Shown: positions 55,402 through 64,000 of the stretch, piece by piece
Layout of the letters: each line of letters opens with the position of its first letter
How positions within the stretch are numbered: the first letter of the stretch is position 1
DNA from: Bradyrhizobium sp. WSM471
Lineage (GTDB): Bacteria > Pseudomonadota > Alphaproteobacteria > Rhizobiales > Xanthobacteraceae
Direction of reading: 5' to 3'
DNA length: 64,000 nucleotides
Assembly (NCBI RefSeq): GCF_000244915.1
Contig: NZ_CM001442.1
Location: 3,844,001-3,908,000 of the forward strand
Position numbers and translations under genes: made by a program
Notes under the pieces: model-generated
Told to the model about the DNA's origin: nothing
The model's database searches: none
What the model saw: the letters and a program-made list of their open reading frames with translations, nothing else

Positions 55402-56498
55402 TATCCGTCCTCCTGATACAGCAAGGCCAAAAAGCCGGTGAGGCCGCCCACCACCACGGGCAACCACGCCGCAGCGATCGGATGCATCAACTCAGCCTTG
55501 CTCAAATCTTCAGTCACTTTCGACAGAACGTAGAGCAGAAAGCCTGCGCCCACGCCACTCAAAACCATCCTCTGCACGCCGCCCATCCGGAAGAAGCGCA
55601 ACGACACGGAGGCCGCGAGCAACACCATTGCAGCTAGCAAAAACGGCTGCGCCAGGAGCTTCTGATACTGGAGTCGGTATCCGGCTGTCGCGAAGCCCGA
55701 GCTTTCGGACGAGCGGATGTAGCTCGGTAGTTGCCAAAAAGACACAGTCTCCGGTGTGGAAAAGCTGTTGCGGACCTGCGCCTCGGTCAGCGTCGTCGGA
55801 ATCTCCAGGCTGGCCTGATCGACCGGCGGCGAATCCAGCGAGAAGCGGCGGACGCCCTTGAACAGCCAACGGCCGGCCTCGAGCGTCGCCTCGCGCGCCT
55901 CGACCCGTTCCTTGAAGTGCTGCTCTGTGTCAAACCGGAACAGCGTGAGCCCTGTGAGCCGGACGCCCTGCTGCTCGCTGCGCGCTGCGTTGATGATGGT
56001 CTGGCCGTCATTGGTGACCTGATTGAGCCAGAAGCCGGAGGCGTCCTGAATGCCGCCGCCCGGCGCCGAACCGAACAGCTCGGCTTCCATGCGCTTGGAG
56101 AGCTCGCGCAGATTGGCCGACATCGGATTGTAGGCGACGGTGGCGATCACGCCGATCAGGAGCGCGCTGCCGAGCGCCGGCGAGATGAATTGCCATGCGG
56201 AGACACCGGCGGCGCGCGCGACCACGAGCTCGAGCCGGCGGGAGAGGGCGAGATAGCAGGTCATGGCGCCGATCAGCATGCAGAACGGCGTCAGCTTCTC
56301 CAGCAGCTGCGGCACGCGGAACAGCGAGGTCTCGGCCACCATGACCGCGGAGGCGGATGCGAGCCCTGAGGTCTTGCGGACCATCTCGATGTAATCGACC
56401 AGCACCAGCAGCAGGAAAATGCCGGCGAACACGCCGAGCGCCGCGACCACGAAGCGGCCGGCGAAGTAGCGCCCGAGTGTGTTGGTGAGCATGCTCAT
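55401..56498 (-). CDS. lptG: LPS export ABC permease LptG
   Basis: 365 residues, six membrane segments with a large periplasmic loop in the middle (jellyroll-like). 'PQLLEKLTPFCMLIGAMTCY' and the C-terminal 'MGGVQRMVLSGVGAGFLLYV' are LptF/G signatures. Overlaps lptF by 4 bases and lptD by one. Confidence 0.96.
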   Translation of the reverse strand: MSMLTNTLGRYFAGRFVVAALGVFAGIFLLLVLVDYIEMVRKTSGLASASAVMVAETSLFRVPQLLEKLTPFCMLIGAMTCYLALSRRLELVVARAAGVSAWQFISPALGSALLIGVIATVAYNPMSANLRELSKRMEAELFGSAPGGGIQDASGFWLNQVTNDGQTIINAARSEQQGVRLTGLTLFRFDTEQHFKERVEAREATLEAGRWLFKGVRRFSLDSPPVDQASLEIPTTLTEAQVRNSFSTPETVSFWQLPSYIRSSESSGFATAGYRLQYQKLLAQPFLLAAMVLLAASVSLRFFRMGGVQRMVLSGVGAGFLLYVLSKVTEDLSKAELMHPIAAAWLPVVVGGLTGFLALLYQEDG

Positions 56499-57664
56499 GC
56501 GGTGGCCGGCCGTCCGAACAGCCGCGCGATGCGCGCGTTCGACCTGTTGATGGCCTCCATGAGGCGCGGCGGCGGTTCGACCACAAGGCCGCCAATGATG
56601 ATCGCCAGCCCGATGCCGATGGCGCCAATGACCATCGCATATTGGACCAGCACCGCGCCCGGCGATTTCACCGCCATCACCGAGCAGGCGAAGCCGGCCA
56701 TGCGCAGGCCGAACACCGCGAGGATCGATGAGCCGATCGAGAAATTGCGGCTCTGGCGCGTGGTGCGAGGCGCACCCAGAAACGCGAAGGTCAGCACGGC
56801 AAAGGCGAAGGGATAGATCGGCGCCAACAGGCTGTCATGCAGGGCCGAGCGGAACTGGCCGGGGATCTGCTTGTAGACGGGATCGTCCTCGGACGGCGAG
56901 AGCAGCTCCCAGAGATAACGCTCGCGGATTCCGAGGGTGACGTCGCGGCCCTGGCCCGAAAACTTCGACATGTCGAAGCCGTAGCGGCCGAACGCCACCA
57001 GCGCGGGATCGCGCTTGCCGGCCTCGAAGCGCTGGAGATTGCCGGTCTCGAGCACCAGGAACGATCCGTTGTCGTTCTTCACGACTTCGCCGTGCTCGGC
57101 GACGATCGAGACCCGCTCGTTCGGATCGCGGCGGTCGTCGATGAAGATGCCGGCGAGAATGCCGCCGGGCTGGCGTTCGCGAATCCGGATCGTCAAGTTC
57201 TTGTCGAGCTGGGCGAAGCGGCCGGGCTGCAGGATGTTGGTGAGCACGTCGGCGGTGATCTCGGCGTCCCACTGCTTGATCCGCCGCATGCCGTCGGGAG
57301 CGAGATAGGCCGCGATGAAGGCGACCAGCAGCGCCACGACGCAGGTGGCGTAGAAGAACGGATAGAACAGCCGGAACGGCGAGAAGCCGGCGGCATTCAT
57401 CACGATGATCTCGGAGTCGGTCGCGAGCTTGTTCAGCGTATGCGAGATCGCGATCATCAGCGCGATCGGCGAGATGATCAGGACCAGCGCGGGCACGACG
57501 AGGCTGGTGATGCCGAGGAAGGTCAGGATGGTCTGACCCTGGCTCGTCATCAGGTCGATGCCGCGCAACGCCTGCGTAATCCAGATCACGCCCGTGAGGC
57601 TGACCAGGACCAGCGCAAACGACGCGAGCGTCGTGCGGAAGATATACCTATCGATTGACCCCAT
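56495..57664 (-). CDS. lptF: LPS export ABC permease LptF
   Basis: 389 residues, six membrane segments and a periplasmic domain. 'MGSIDRYIFRTTLASFALVL' and 'PFRLFYPFFYATCVVALLVA' match LptF. With LptG and LptB forms the inner-membrane exporter; lptB is not here. First gene of the minus-strand block whose promoter lies in 57665-58003. Confidence 0.96.
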   Translation of the reverse strand: MGSIDRYIFRTTLASFALVLVSLTGVIWITQALRGIDLMTSQGQTILTFLGITSLVVPALVLIISPIALMIAISHTLNKLATDSEIIVMNAAGFSPFRLFYPFFYATCVVALLVAFIAAYLAPDGMRRIKQWDAEITADVLTNILQPGRFAQLDKNLTIRIRERQPGGILAGIFIDDRRDPNERVSIVAEHGEVVKNDNGSFLVLETGNLQRFEAGKRDPALVAFGRYGFDMSKFSGQGRDVTLGIRERYLWELLSPSEDDPVYKQIPGQFRSALHDSLLAPIYPFAFAVLTFAFLGAPRTTRQSRNFSIGSSILAVFGLRMAGFACSVMAVKSPGAVLVQYAMVIGAIGIGLAIIIGGLVVEPPPRLMEAINRSNARIARLFGRPATA

Positions 57665-58003
57665 GCGCTACCGCACGAATCCCACCAAGTCCCCAATGCC
57701 GGCCGGAATTCCGGCTGTCCAACCAATCCCCGCAAGGGGATCCCCAAGGTCGGCCAACCATCTCATCCGCCGGCTTACTCTCTCAGTACCATCCCTTTGA
57801 TCCGTCAACAAAATGGCTGCCCCGTGGCACCCTCAATATATGGTTAATATTTCCCTCGTTGTGGCCCCTCGGCCACGGGGGTGCTTGGCATCTGCCGGGC
57901 CGGTGGCCCATAGTGCGGCACGCTCAGTGAATCGCCGTTCAGCTCCGGCCGGTGGCCGGGGCCGCCGATCGGTAAAAAGCCCTGTCTTTTTGAGGAGTTA
58001 CTC
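57665..58003. promoter_or_regulatory. Divergent intergenic region between lptF and pepA
   Basis: No gene-like frame. Should hold promoters for lptF (leftward) and pepA (rightward). TATATGGTTAATATT at 57836-57850 is an AT-rich box with a -10-like TATA in a GC-rich setting. GAGGAGTTACTC is the pepA RBS. Two GGCCACGGG/CCGGTGGCC-type stretches occur near 57890-57950. Confidence 0.4.
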
Positions 58004-59503
58004 ATGTCCGATGCCATCAAGGTCGGCTTCGTTCCCTTGTCTGCCGCCGTCCGTGGCATCATGGTCGTGTTCTGCGACGACGCTCTGAAGCTCGGCCCGG
58101 CGACCGCCAAGGCGCTCGGTGGGGCCACCGAACTCGTGAAGCGGGCGGCCACCGCCGCCGCCTTCAAGGGCAAGAGCGGCGCTGCGCTCGACATCCTTGC
58201 GCCGGAGGGCGTGAAGGCCACCCGCCTGATCGTGATCGGCGCCGGCAAGGCGGCCGGCCTGAAGGCTAACGACTTCCTCAAATTCGGCGGCGTGGCGGCG
58301 AGCAAGCTTCCGGCCGGCGCGGCGGCCATGACCATCATGGCGGAACTGCCCAATGGCGCCATGACCAGCGAGCAGGCGGTCGCGATCGCCTCGGGCCTGC
58401 GGCTGCGCACCTACAAGTTCGACCGCTACAAGACCAAGAAGAAGGACGGCGAGGAGGGCGGCTCGCGCGCCGACGTCTCGTTTGCTGTCGGCGATGTCGT
58501 GGCCGCGAAGAAGGCGTTTGCATCGGCAGCCGCGATCGTCGACGGCGTGATCATTGCGCGCGACCTCGTCAACGAGCCGCCGAACGTGCTTTTTCCCGAG
58601 GAGTTCGCGCGCCGCGCAGGCCTGCTCCGCAAACTCGGCGTCAAGATCGAGGTGCTCGACGTCAAGGCGATGGACAAGCTCGGCATGGGCGCGCTGCTCG
58701 GCGTCGGCCAGGGCTCGGCGCGGCCGAGCCGCACCGTGATCATGCGTTGGGACGGCGGCAAGAAAGGTGAGGCGCCGGTTGCCTTCGTCGGCAAGGGCGT
58801 CTGCTTCGACACCGGCGGCATTTCGATCAAGCCGGCCGGCAGCATGGAGGACATGAAGGGCGACATGGGAGGCGCGGCCTGCGTCGTCGGCCTGATGCAT
58901 GCGCTCGCAGCACGCAAGGCCAAGGTCAACGCCGTCGGTGCCATCGGCCTCGTCGAGAACATGCCGGACGGCAACGCGCAGCGCCCCGGCGACATCGTCA
59001 CCTCGATGTCGGGCCAGACCATCGAGATCATCAACACCGACGCGGAAGGCCGCCTGGTGCTTGCCGATGTGCTCTGGTACGTCGCCAAGAAGGCCAAGCC
59101 GAAATTCATGGTGGATCTGGCGACGTTGACCGGCGCCATCGTGGTCGCGCTCGGCACCGAGCATGCCGGCATGTTCTCCAACAATGACGAACTTGCCGAG
59201 CGGCTGCTGGCGGCCGGCATCGAGAGCGGCGAGAAGGTCTGGCGCCTGCCGCTTGGCCCTGAATACGACAAGCTGATCGATTCCCAGTTCGCCGACATGA
59301 AGAACACCGGCGGCCGCCATGGCGGCTCGATCACCGCGGCGCAGTTCCTCCAGCGCTTCGTGGACGGCACGCCCTGGGCGCATCTCGACATCGCCGGCAC
59401 CGCCATGGGGGCGCCGAAGACCGACATCAACCAGAGCTGGGGAAGCGGCTATGGCGTTCGCTTGCTCGATCGTCTGGTCGCCGACCATTACGAACGCAAA
59501 TGA
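58004..59503 (+). CDS. pepA: Leucyl aminopeptidase (M17)
   Basis: 499 residues. Catalytic-metal motif '[17 protein letters not shown]' and '[20 protein letters not shown]' are canonical. Start fits GAGGAGTTACTC about 6 bases upstream. Followed by holC 6 bases later. Hexameric cytosolic peptidase; in some bacteria also DNA-binding. Confidence 0.97.
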   Translation: MSDAIKVGFVPLSAAVRGIMVVFCDDALKLGPATAKALGGATELVKRAATAAAFKGKSGAALDILAPEGVKATRLIVIGAGKAAGLKANDFLKFGGVAASKLPAGAAAMTIMAELPNGAMTSEQAVAIASGLRLRTYKFDRYKTKKKDGEEGGSRADVSFAVGDVVAAKKAFASAAAIVDGVIIARDLVNEPPNVLFPEEFARRAGLLRKLGVKIEVLDVKAMDKLGMGALLGVGQGSARPSRTVIMRWDGGKKGEAPVAFVGKGVCFDTGGISIKPAGSMEDMKGDMGGAACVVGLMHALAARKAKVNAVGAIGLVENMPDGNAQRPGDIVTSMSGQTIEIINTDAEGRLVLADVLWYVAKKAKPKFMVDLATLTGAIVVALGTEHAGMFSNNDELAERLLAAGIESGEKVWRLPLGPEYDKLIDSQFADMKNTGGRHGGSITAAQFLQRFVDGTPWAHLDIAGTAMGAPKTDINQSWGSGYGVRLLDRLVADHYERK

Positions 59504-59509
59504 CCCGAG

Positions 59510-59962
59510 ATGACTGAAGTCCTGTTCTACCATCTGCAAAACATGACGGTGGAGAACGTGTTGCCGCCGCTTCTCGAGAAATCGCTCGAGCGCGGCTGGC
59601 GCGTCGTGGTGCAGTCGACTTCGCCGGAGCGCGCCGATGCGCTCGACGCCCATTTGTGGACCTATCGCGACGATTCCTTCCTGCCCCACGCGACATGGCG
59701 GGTGAGCGACGCCGCCGATCAGCCGATCGTGCTTGCGGTCGAGGAGGACAATCCGAACGGTGCCAATGTCCGCTTCCTCGTCGACAACGCTGCGCTGCCG
59801 CAGGACGCCCAGGGCTATGAGCGCATGGTGCTGCTGTTCGACGGGGACGATCCGGACGCGCTTGCGTTCGCCCGCAGCGCCTGGACGGATTGCAAGGCGC
59901 GGGGATTTGATGTCACCTATTGGCAGGCCGACGAGCGGGGCCGGTGGCAGAAGCGGAGTTAG
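59510..59962 (+). CDS. holC: DNA polymerase III chi subunit
   Basis: 150 residues. 'EVLFYHLQNMTVENVLPPLL' and 'PNGANVRFLVDNAAL' plus 'WTYRDDSFLPHAT' match HolC. Links the clamp loader to SSB. Adjoins pepA as in many alphaproteobacteria. Confidence 0.95.
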   Translation: MTEVLFYHLQNMTVENVLPPLLEKSLERGWRVVVQSTSPERADALDAHLWTYRDDSFLPHATWRVSDAADQPIVLAVEEDNPNGANVRFLVDNAALPQDAQGYERMVLLFDGDDPDALAFARSAWTDCKARGFDVTYWQADERGRWQKRS

Positions 59963-60089
59963 CGGTCGTTCGCAATTAATGATAATTTGCACTTTTCGGG
60001 GGATGATGGCTTTTGTCACCTTCGTGCCGCAAAGTGGTGTTGGTACAATTGCTTAGGGCCGATCCTTCACTCGGGGAATTTAGTTTATC

Positions 60090-60623
60090 GTGCGACATCA
60101 AAAGCTTCCCAGCTCGCTCATAGTTGCGTTGGCGGCCGTAGCCCCGCTGGTCGCGGGCTGTTCGGGCGGGACCGATCTGTTGTCCAGGGATGCCCAGTGG
60201 TTCAACACGCCCAGCCGCCTGTTCATCAAAAGCATCTCGATCGAGTCGCCGCCGCTGACCCCCGACAAGCCGGTTGGGGCCGAGGATCTGGTCAGCGCCG
60301 ACGGGGCTTGTGCTGGCATGGCGCCGCCGCCTGGGCCGGCTGATGCGAATGCGTCGACGACCGCGCCGGCTCCCATGGGCGGCACCGTCGCGCTCGGCCA
60401 CACCGAATGCGATGTGGTGCGCGGCATCGGCGCGCCCTCGAGCGTCAACCTCTCCGGAGATGCCGCCGGCAGGCGCGTTGCGGTCGTGACCTGGACGACC
60501 GGTCCGCGCGCCGGCATCTACACCTTCACGTCCGGCCGCCTGTCCTCGATCGAGGGCACGCCGGAGGCACCGGTCATGCCGAAGGCGACCAAGCCGAAGC
60601 CGAAGAAGAAGTCGGCGGCGTAA
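60090..60623 (+). CDS. Small lipoprotein, possibly BamE-like fold
   Basis: 177 residues, GTG start. Lipobox with Cys24 ('LVAGC'). The C-terminal ~80 residues ('GHTECDVVRGIGAPSSVNLS' ... 'YTFTSGRLSSIEG') have the beta-rich pattern and turn spacing of the SmpA/OmlA (BamE) family; identity is too low to assert. Middle region Pro/Ala-rich. Ends with a Lys/Pro tail. Monocistronic, 127 bases after holC. No clear RBS. Confidence 0.55.
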   Translation: MRHQKLPSSLIVALAAVAPLVAGCSGGTDLLSRDAQWFNTPSRLFIKSISIESPPLTPDKPVGAEDLVSADGACAGMAPPPGPADANASTTAPAPMGGTVALGHTECDVVRGIGAPSSVNLSGDAAGRRVAVVTWTTGPRAGIYTFTSGRLSSIEGTPEAPVMPKATKPKPKKKSAA

Positions 60624-61059
60624 CGGTTTGGCCTTTTGCCCTGATGCTGGTTGCAGTTGTCGCTGCAATCGGCCGCGCATCCTTGCCTCTATCGTCAAGC
60701 GATTTTGCATCCATTGATTGCGATGGGCGGGCGTGAGCCGTGATCTCTCCGTTCGCGCTCGCCGGCGATCTTGTTCGCGAGTTTCGACATCGCGGATGCC
60801 GACCTTCGCCCAAAGCGCCTTCATTGCGTCGAGCCGCGTTCTTCCGCGCGCGTTGAAAATCACGGTGGCGTTACGCGTGATCCGTGATCACGCGATTCGT
60901 GATGAGAGAGCCTTCGCATCCGCTTTCGAAAACTGCCCCGAAGCAAAACTGGAGGAAATCTCCAGAATAATCACGCGCGTCTCAAGCAACGGTTCAAGAA
61001 TGTCATGTGCGCGAATGCTACGCACCGAGGGGAGGGGCTAGGTCGGAAGGATCATTTGG
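60624..61059. other. 436-base gap before the RTX-like gene
   Basis: No gene recognised. A perfect 9-base inverted repeat CGCGTGATC/GATCACGCG (60874-60882, 60886-60894) around CGT lies ~165 bases before the RTX start and is the only striking signal. Confidence 0.4.
60874..60894. promoter_or_regulatory. Palindrome upstream of the RTX-like gene
   Basis: CGCGTGATC-CGT-GATCACGCG, perfect 9-base arms. Could be an operator for a dimeric regulator or a hairpin. No partner regulator adjoins. Confidence 0.35.
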
Positions 61060-63906
61060 ATGTCCATTACCTCTGTGTTTTCCCCGGTTACGGGGCAGCT
61101 CACCATTTTCGGCGACGGCGCGAATAACGGCCTCGTGATAAGTCGCGACAAGTCCGGCCGCATCCTGGTCAACAACGGGCACGTGAAAACGGTTGGTGGC
61201 GAACCCACCGTCGACAACACCACCGCGATCGACATCTTCGGTCAAGGCGGTGACGACACGATCACCGTCGACGAATGCCACGGCCCGATGCCGGCGGTGC
61301 ACATCTTCGGCGGCGACGGCAATGACAGGATCACGGGCGGCTCGGGGGCTGACCTTCTGTTTGGCCAGGCCGGCAACGATTTGATCAAGGGCGGCGGCGG
61401 CAATGATCTGCTGTTCGGCGGAGCGGGTAACGATGTCCTCGACGGCGGCAGCGGCGACAACCAGCTGTTCGGCGAGGCCGGCGACGATGTCATGATTTGG
61501 AATCCCGGCGGCGGCACCAACCTGTTCGAAGGTGGTGAGGGCAACGATACGGCTCAGGTCAACGGAAGCAACGCCGCCGAGACGTTCACGATCACGGCGA
61601 ACGGCACCCGCGTGCGGCTCGACGGGACGGGCGCGGCGCCGTTCTCGCTCGACATCGGCACGACGGAAAATCTGGTCTTGCACGGTGGCGGCGGCGACGA
61701 TGTCATCACCGCGGGCAACGGGCTCGGCGCCCTGATCTCGCTGACGCTCGATGGCGGCGCCGGCAACGACAGGATCATCGGCGGCGACGGCAACGACCTC
61801 ATCATCGGCGGCAGCGGGGACGACATCGTCAATGGCGGACGCGGCAACGACGTCGCCCAGCTCGGGAGTGGCGACGACACTTTCATCTGGAATCCCGGTG
61901 ACGGCAGCGACACGGTCGAAGGCGGATCGGGCAGCGACAAGCTGCTTTTCAATGGCGCCAACATCAACGAGACCATGGACATCTCGGCCAATGGCGGCCG
62001 GGTGCGCTTTACCCGCGATGTCGCCAACATCACGATGGATATCGACAGCGTCGAGCAGATCGAATTCGATGCGCGCGGCGGCTCCGACAACATCACCGTC
62101 GGCGACCTCACCGGGACCGGCGTCAAGCAGGTGCTGGTCGATCTCGGAGCCGTTCCGGGAGGGACGCAAGGCGACGGCGCAGCTGACACGGTGACCGTCA
62201 ACGGCAGCAACGGTAATCAGCACATCGAGGTCACAGCCACGGGCACAACGGTCACGGTCACGGGGCTGCCGGAGCTCGTGACGATCGCAAATGCAGAGGC
62301 GGGCAACGACCGGCTGGTCGTGCAGGCGCTCGGCGGCAACGACGTGATCGATGCATCTACGCTCGGCGCGGTGATCGGGCTGACCATCGACGGCGGTGCG
62401 GGCAACGACACCATCACCGGCAGCCAGGGAGCCGACACCCTGATCGGCGGCGACGGCAACGACAAGGTCATCGGCGGCCGCGGCAATGACGTCGCGCTTC
62501 TCGGCGCGGGCGACGACATCTTCACGTGGAATCCCGGTGACGGCAGCGACGTTGTCGAAGGCGGCACGGGAACCGATACGCTGGTGTTCAACGGCGCCAA
62601 TGTGGCCGAGAACATGTCGATCTCGGCGAACGGAACCCGTGCGCTTCTCACCCGTGACGTCGGCGCTATCGTCATGGACCTCGACGGCATCGAGCACGTG
62701 CAGATCGCGGCAGCAGGCGGCGCCGACAACATCACCGTCAACGATCTGACCGGGACAGGAATCACGCAGGTTGCCATCGACCTCAGTGCCGGCCCCGGCA
62801 GCCAGAGCGGCGATGGCGCGGCGGACCGCGTGACCGTGAACGGCACGACCGGTGACGACAACATATCGGTGTTGACCTCCGGCGGATCGATCGTGGTCAA
62901 CGGCCTCGCTGCGCAGGTGACGATTGCACACGCGGACGCCGGTGATGTACTCGGCATCAACGGCGGACAAGGCAATGACGTCATCAATGCGTCTTCCATA
63001 AAGGCGGGACAGTCGTTCAGCCTCAACATCAATGGCGGCGACGGCAACGACACCATCACAGGCAGTGCCGGCAATGACATCGTGAACGGCGGACGCGGCA
63101 ACGATTTCGCCAATCTCGGTGCGGGCGACGACACCTTCGTCTGGAATCCCGGCGACGGCAGCGATACCGTCGAAGGCGGGAAGGGCACCGACACGCTGGC
63201 ATTCAACGGCGCCAATATCAGCGAGACCATCAACATCTCGGCCAATGGCGGCCGGGTGCTGTTCACGCGAGATGTTGCCGCCATTGCGATGGACCTGAAC
63301 GGGGTCGAACATGTCGACTTCAATGCTCTCGGCGGTGCCGACAACATTACCGTCGGTGACCTCTCCGGCACCGGCGTCAGCCAGGTCGACCTCGATCTCG
63401 GCGCCAATGACGGCGCCGCGGATACCGTGACCATCAACGCAACCGGCGGCAACGACGTCATCACGGTGACCGAGCACGACGGCATCATCACGGTGTCGGG
63501 GCTTGGCCAGGACATCAACATCACCGATGCCGGCGCTGGCGACCGGATCGTCATCAACGGCCTCGATGGCGACGACGTCATCACGGCTTCCGGCTTGCAG
63601 GGCGGCATCCAGCTCGTCGCCAACGGCGGCAACGGCGACGACGTGCTGATCGGCGGCCCCGGCAACGACACGCTGGCGGGTGGTGCCGGTGATGACGTGC
63701 TGATCGGCGGCGGCGGTCTCGACATCCTGGACGGCGGCACCGGCAACAACGTCGTCATCCAGGGCGGAGCGTTTGCGGCCGCGATGCTGCTCAACCAGGC
63801 CATGGCGGCCAGCTTCGTTCCCGCAGGTGACGGGAACGGCGAGATGCCGCTGCCCGATCCGCACGCGACGCAGAGCCAGGTGCTCGCACCGCCGCAGCAC
63901 GCCTGA
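61060..63906 (+). CDS. RTX-like secreted protein of three long tandem modules
   Basis: 948 residues. Many Ca2+-binding nonapeptide units of the form GGxGNDxIxGGxG (e.g. 'GGDGNDRITGGSGADLLFGQ') near the ends of three modules. The modules share 'DDTFxWNPGDGSDxVEGG'-like blocks; matching Trp codons are at 61888, 62527 and 63142, i.e. repeats of 213 and 205 residues. No signal peptide, as expected for type I secretion, but no ABC/MFP secretion genes are seen. Acidic; likely surface or extracellular. RBS: GGAAGG about 14 bases upstream of the ATG, weakly spaced. A long opposite-strand frame across the gene is an artefact. Confidence 0.85.
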   Translation: MSITSVFSPVTGQLTIFGDGANNGLVISRDKSGRILVNNGHVKTVGGEPTVDNTTAIDIFGQGGDDTITVDECHGPMPAVHIFGGDGNDRITGGSGADLLFGQAGNDLIKGGGGNDLLFGGAGNDVLDGGSGDNQLFGEAGDDVMIWNPGGGTNLFEGGEGNDTAQVNGSNAAETFTITANGTRVRLDGTGAAPFSLDIGTTENLVLHGGGGDDVITAGNGLGALISLTLDGGAGNDRIIGGDGNDLIIGGSGDDIVNGGRGNDVAQLGSGDDTFIWNPGDGSDTVEGGSGSDKLLFNGANINETMDISANGGRVRFTRDVANITMDIDSVEQIEFDARGGSDNITVGDLTGTGVKQVLVDLGAVPGGTQGDGAADTVTVNGSNGNQHIEVTATGTTVTVTGLPELVTIANAEAGNDRLVVQALGGNDVIDASTLGAVIGLTIDGGAGNDTITGSQGADTLIGGDGNDKVIGGRGNDVALLGAGDDIFTWNPGDGSDVVEGGTGTDTLVFNGANVAENMSISANGTRALLTRDVGAIVMDLDGIEHVQIAAAGGADNITVNDLTGTGITQVAIDLSAGPGSQSGDGAADRVTVNGTTGDDNISVLTSGGSIVVNGLAAQVTIAHADAGDVLGINGGQGNDVINASSIKAGQSFSLNINGGDGNDTITGSAGNDIVNGGRGNDFANLGAGDDTFVWNPGDGSDTVEGGKGTDTLAFNGANISETINISANGGRVLFTRDVAAIAMDLNGVEHVDFNALGGADNITVGDLSGTGVSQVDLDLGANDGAADTVTINATGGNDVITVTEHDGIITVSGLGQDINITDAGAGDRIVINGLDGDDVITASGLQGGIQLVANGGNGDDVLIGGPGNDTLAGGAGDDVLIGGGGLDILDGGTGNNVVIQGGAFAAAMLLNQAMAASFVPAGDGNGEMPLPDPHATQSQVLAPPQHA

Positions 63907-63952
63907 CAGTAAGGCCTGATGGGATGAGCCTCACTAGCGCTCCGACGGAGGT

Positions 63953-64000
63953 GCGTTCCCTCCCCCCTTGTGGGGGAGGGTTAGGGAGAGGGGTAGCCCA
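63953..64000. repeat. 'GTTCCCTCCCCCCTTGTGGG' intergenic repeat (cut by window end)
   Basis: GGTGCGTTCCCTCCCCCCTT followed by GTGGGGGAGGGTTAGGGAGA is a common Bradyrhizobium/Rhizobiales intergenic palindromic repeat, here truncated by the window edge. Confidence 0.6.

Noticed and set aside
52990..55416. 808-residue plus-strand frame antisense to lptD
   Set aside because: lptD is strongly supported by family features and gene order; the antisense frame has no recognisable domain.
57998..60019. 673-residue minus-strand frame antisense to pepA and holC
   Set aside because: PepA carries its full M17 metal motif; the minus frame is composition-driven.
61018..63900. 960-residue open frame antisense to the RTX-like gene
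   Set aside because: Shadow of the Gly/Asp-rich repeat codons on the other strand; it is rich in Val/Asp/Ala with no domain, and the plus-strand frame has clear RTX motifs.

Overview
High-GC alphaproteobacterial chromosome, most likely Bradyrhizobium or a close relative in the Nitrobacteraceae. The inference rests on Rhizobiales gene order, on many intergenic repeats of a kind I associate with Bradyrhizobium, and on the protein families present. No rRNA or tRNA gene, CRISPR array, prophage or transposase was seen.

Layout. (1) 1-7.8 kb: the end of prfC, a secreted hypothetical, an NnrU-family protein, an acyl-CoA synthetase, then a TPR membrane protein / lipoprotein / der / MFS exporter run. 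(2) 7.8-10.4 kb, minus strand: a branched-chain-amino-acid-type binding protein and an NHL-type beta-propeller. (3) 10.4-32.1 kb, mostly minus strand: a conserved backbone read as rpsF-rpsR-DUF2232-rplI, dnaB-alr, radA-cvpA-purF-(47-aa membrane protein)-SDR. It is interrupted by two blocks. One (15.4-23.1 kb) holds a periplasmic binding protein overlapping a GGDEF-EAL protein, a TSUP permease, an L,D-transpeptidase, a GFA protein, an SGNH-like protein, exonuclease III and a Cys-rich secreted protein. The other (26.2-29.5 kb) holds CFA synthase, a CxxCH protein with a long Lys/Pro/Glu/Ala tail and a frameshifted PaaI-thioesterase remnant. (4) 32.4-34.2 kb: a TetR regulator with a perfect palindromic operator, paired with a fatty-acid desaturase. 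(5) 34.2-41.1 kb, plus strand: fabD-fabG-acpP-fabF-mltG-yicC-gmk. (6) 41-50 kb accessory block: a single-pass membrane protein, a Gly-rich secreted protein, a caspase-like peptidase with a DUF4189-like tail, a repeat-rich gene-free kilobase with a strong hairpin, three Crp/Fnr regulators, an orphan Flp pilin and a zinc alcohol dehydrogenase. (7) 50-57.7 kb, minus strand: lptF-lptG-lptD-surA-pdxA-rsmA with overlapping or very close genes. (8) 58-64 kb, plus strand: pepA-holC, a small lipoprotein, and a 948-residue RTX-like protein built of three long modules.

How the parts fit. The backbone links fatty-acid synthesis (FabD/G/F, ACP), membrane-lipid tailoring (desaturase, CFA synthase), LPS export (LptDFG, SurA), peptidoglycan processing (MltG, L,D-transpeptidase, Alr) and the replication/translation core (DnaB, HolC, RadA, S6, S18, L9, RsmA). 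The less ordinary parts are the binding-protein/c-di-GMP module, the Crp/Fnr trio with a consensus CRP-type site elsewhere in the window, the caspase block, the structured repeat near 44.6 kb, and several proteins under 80 residues.
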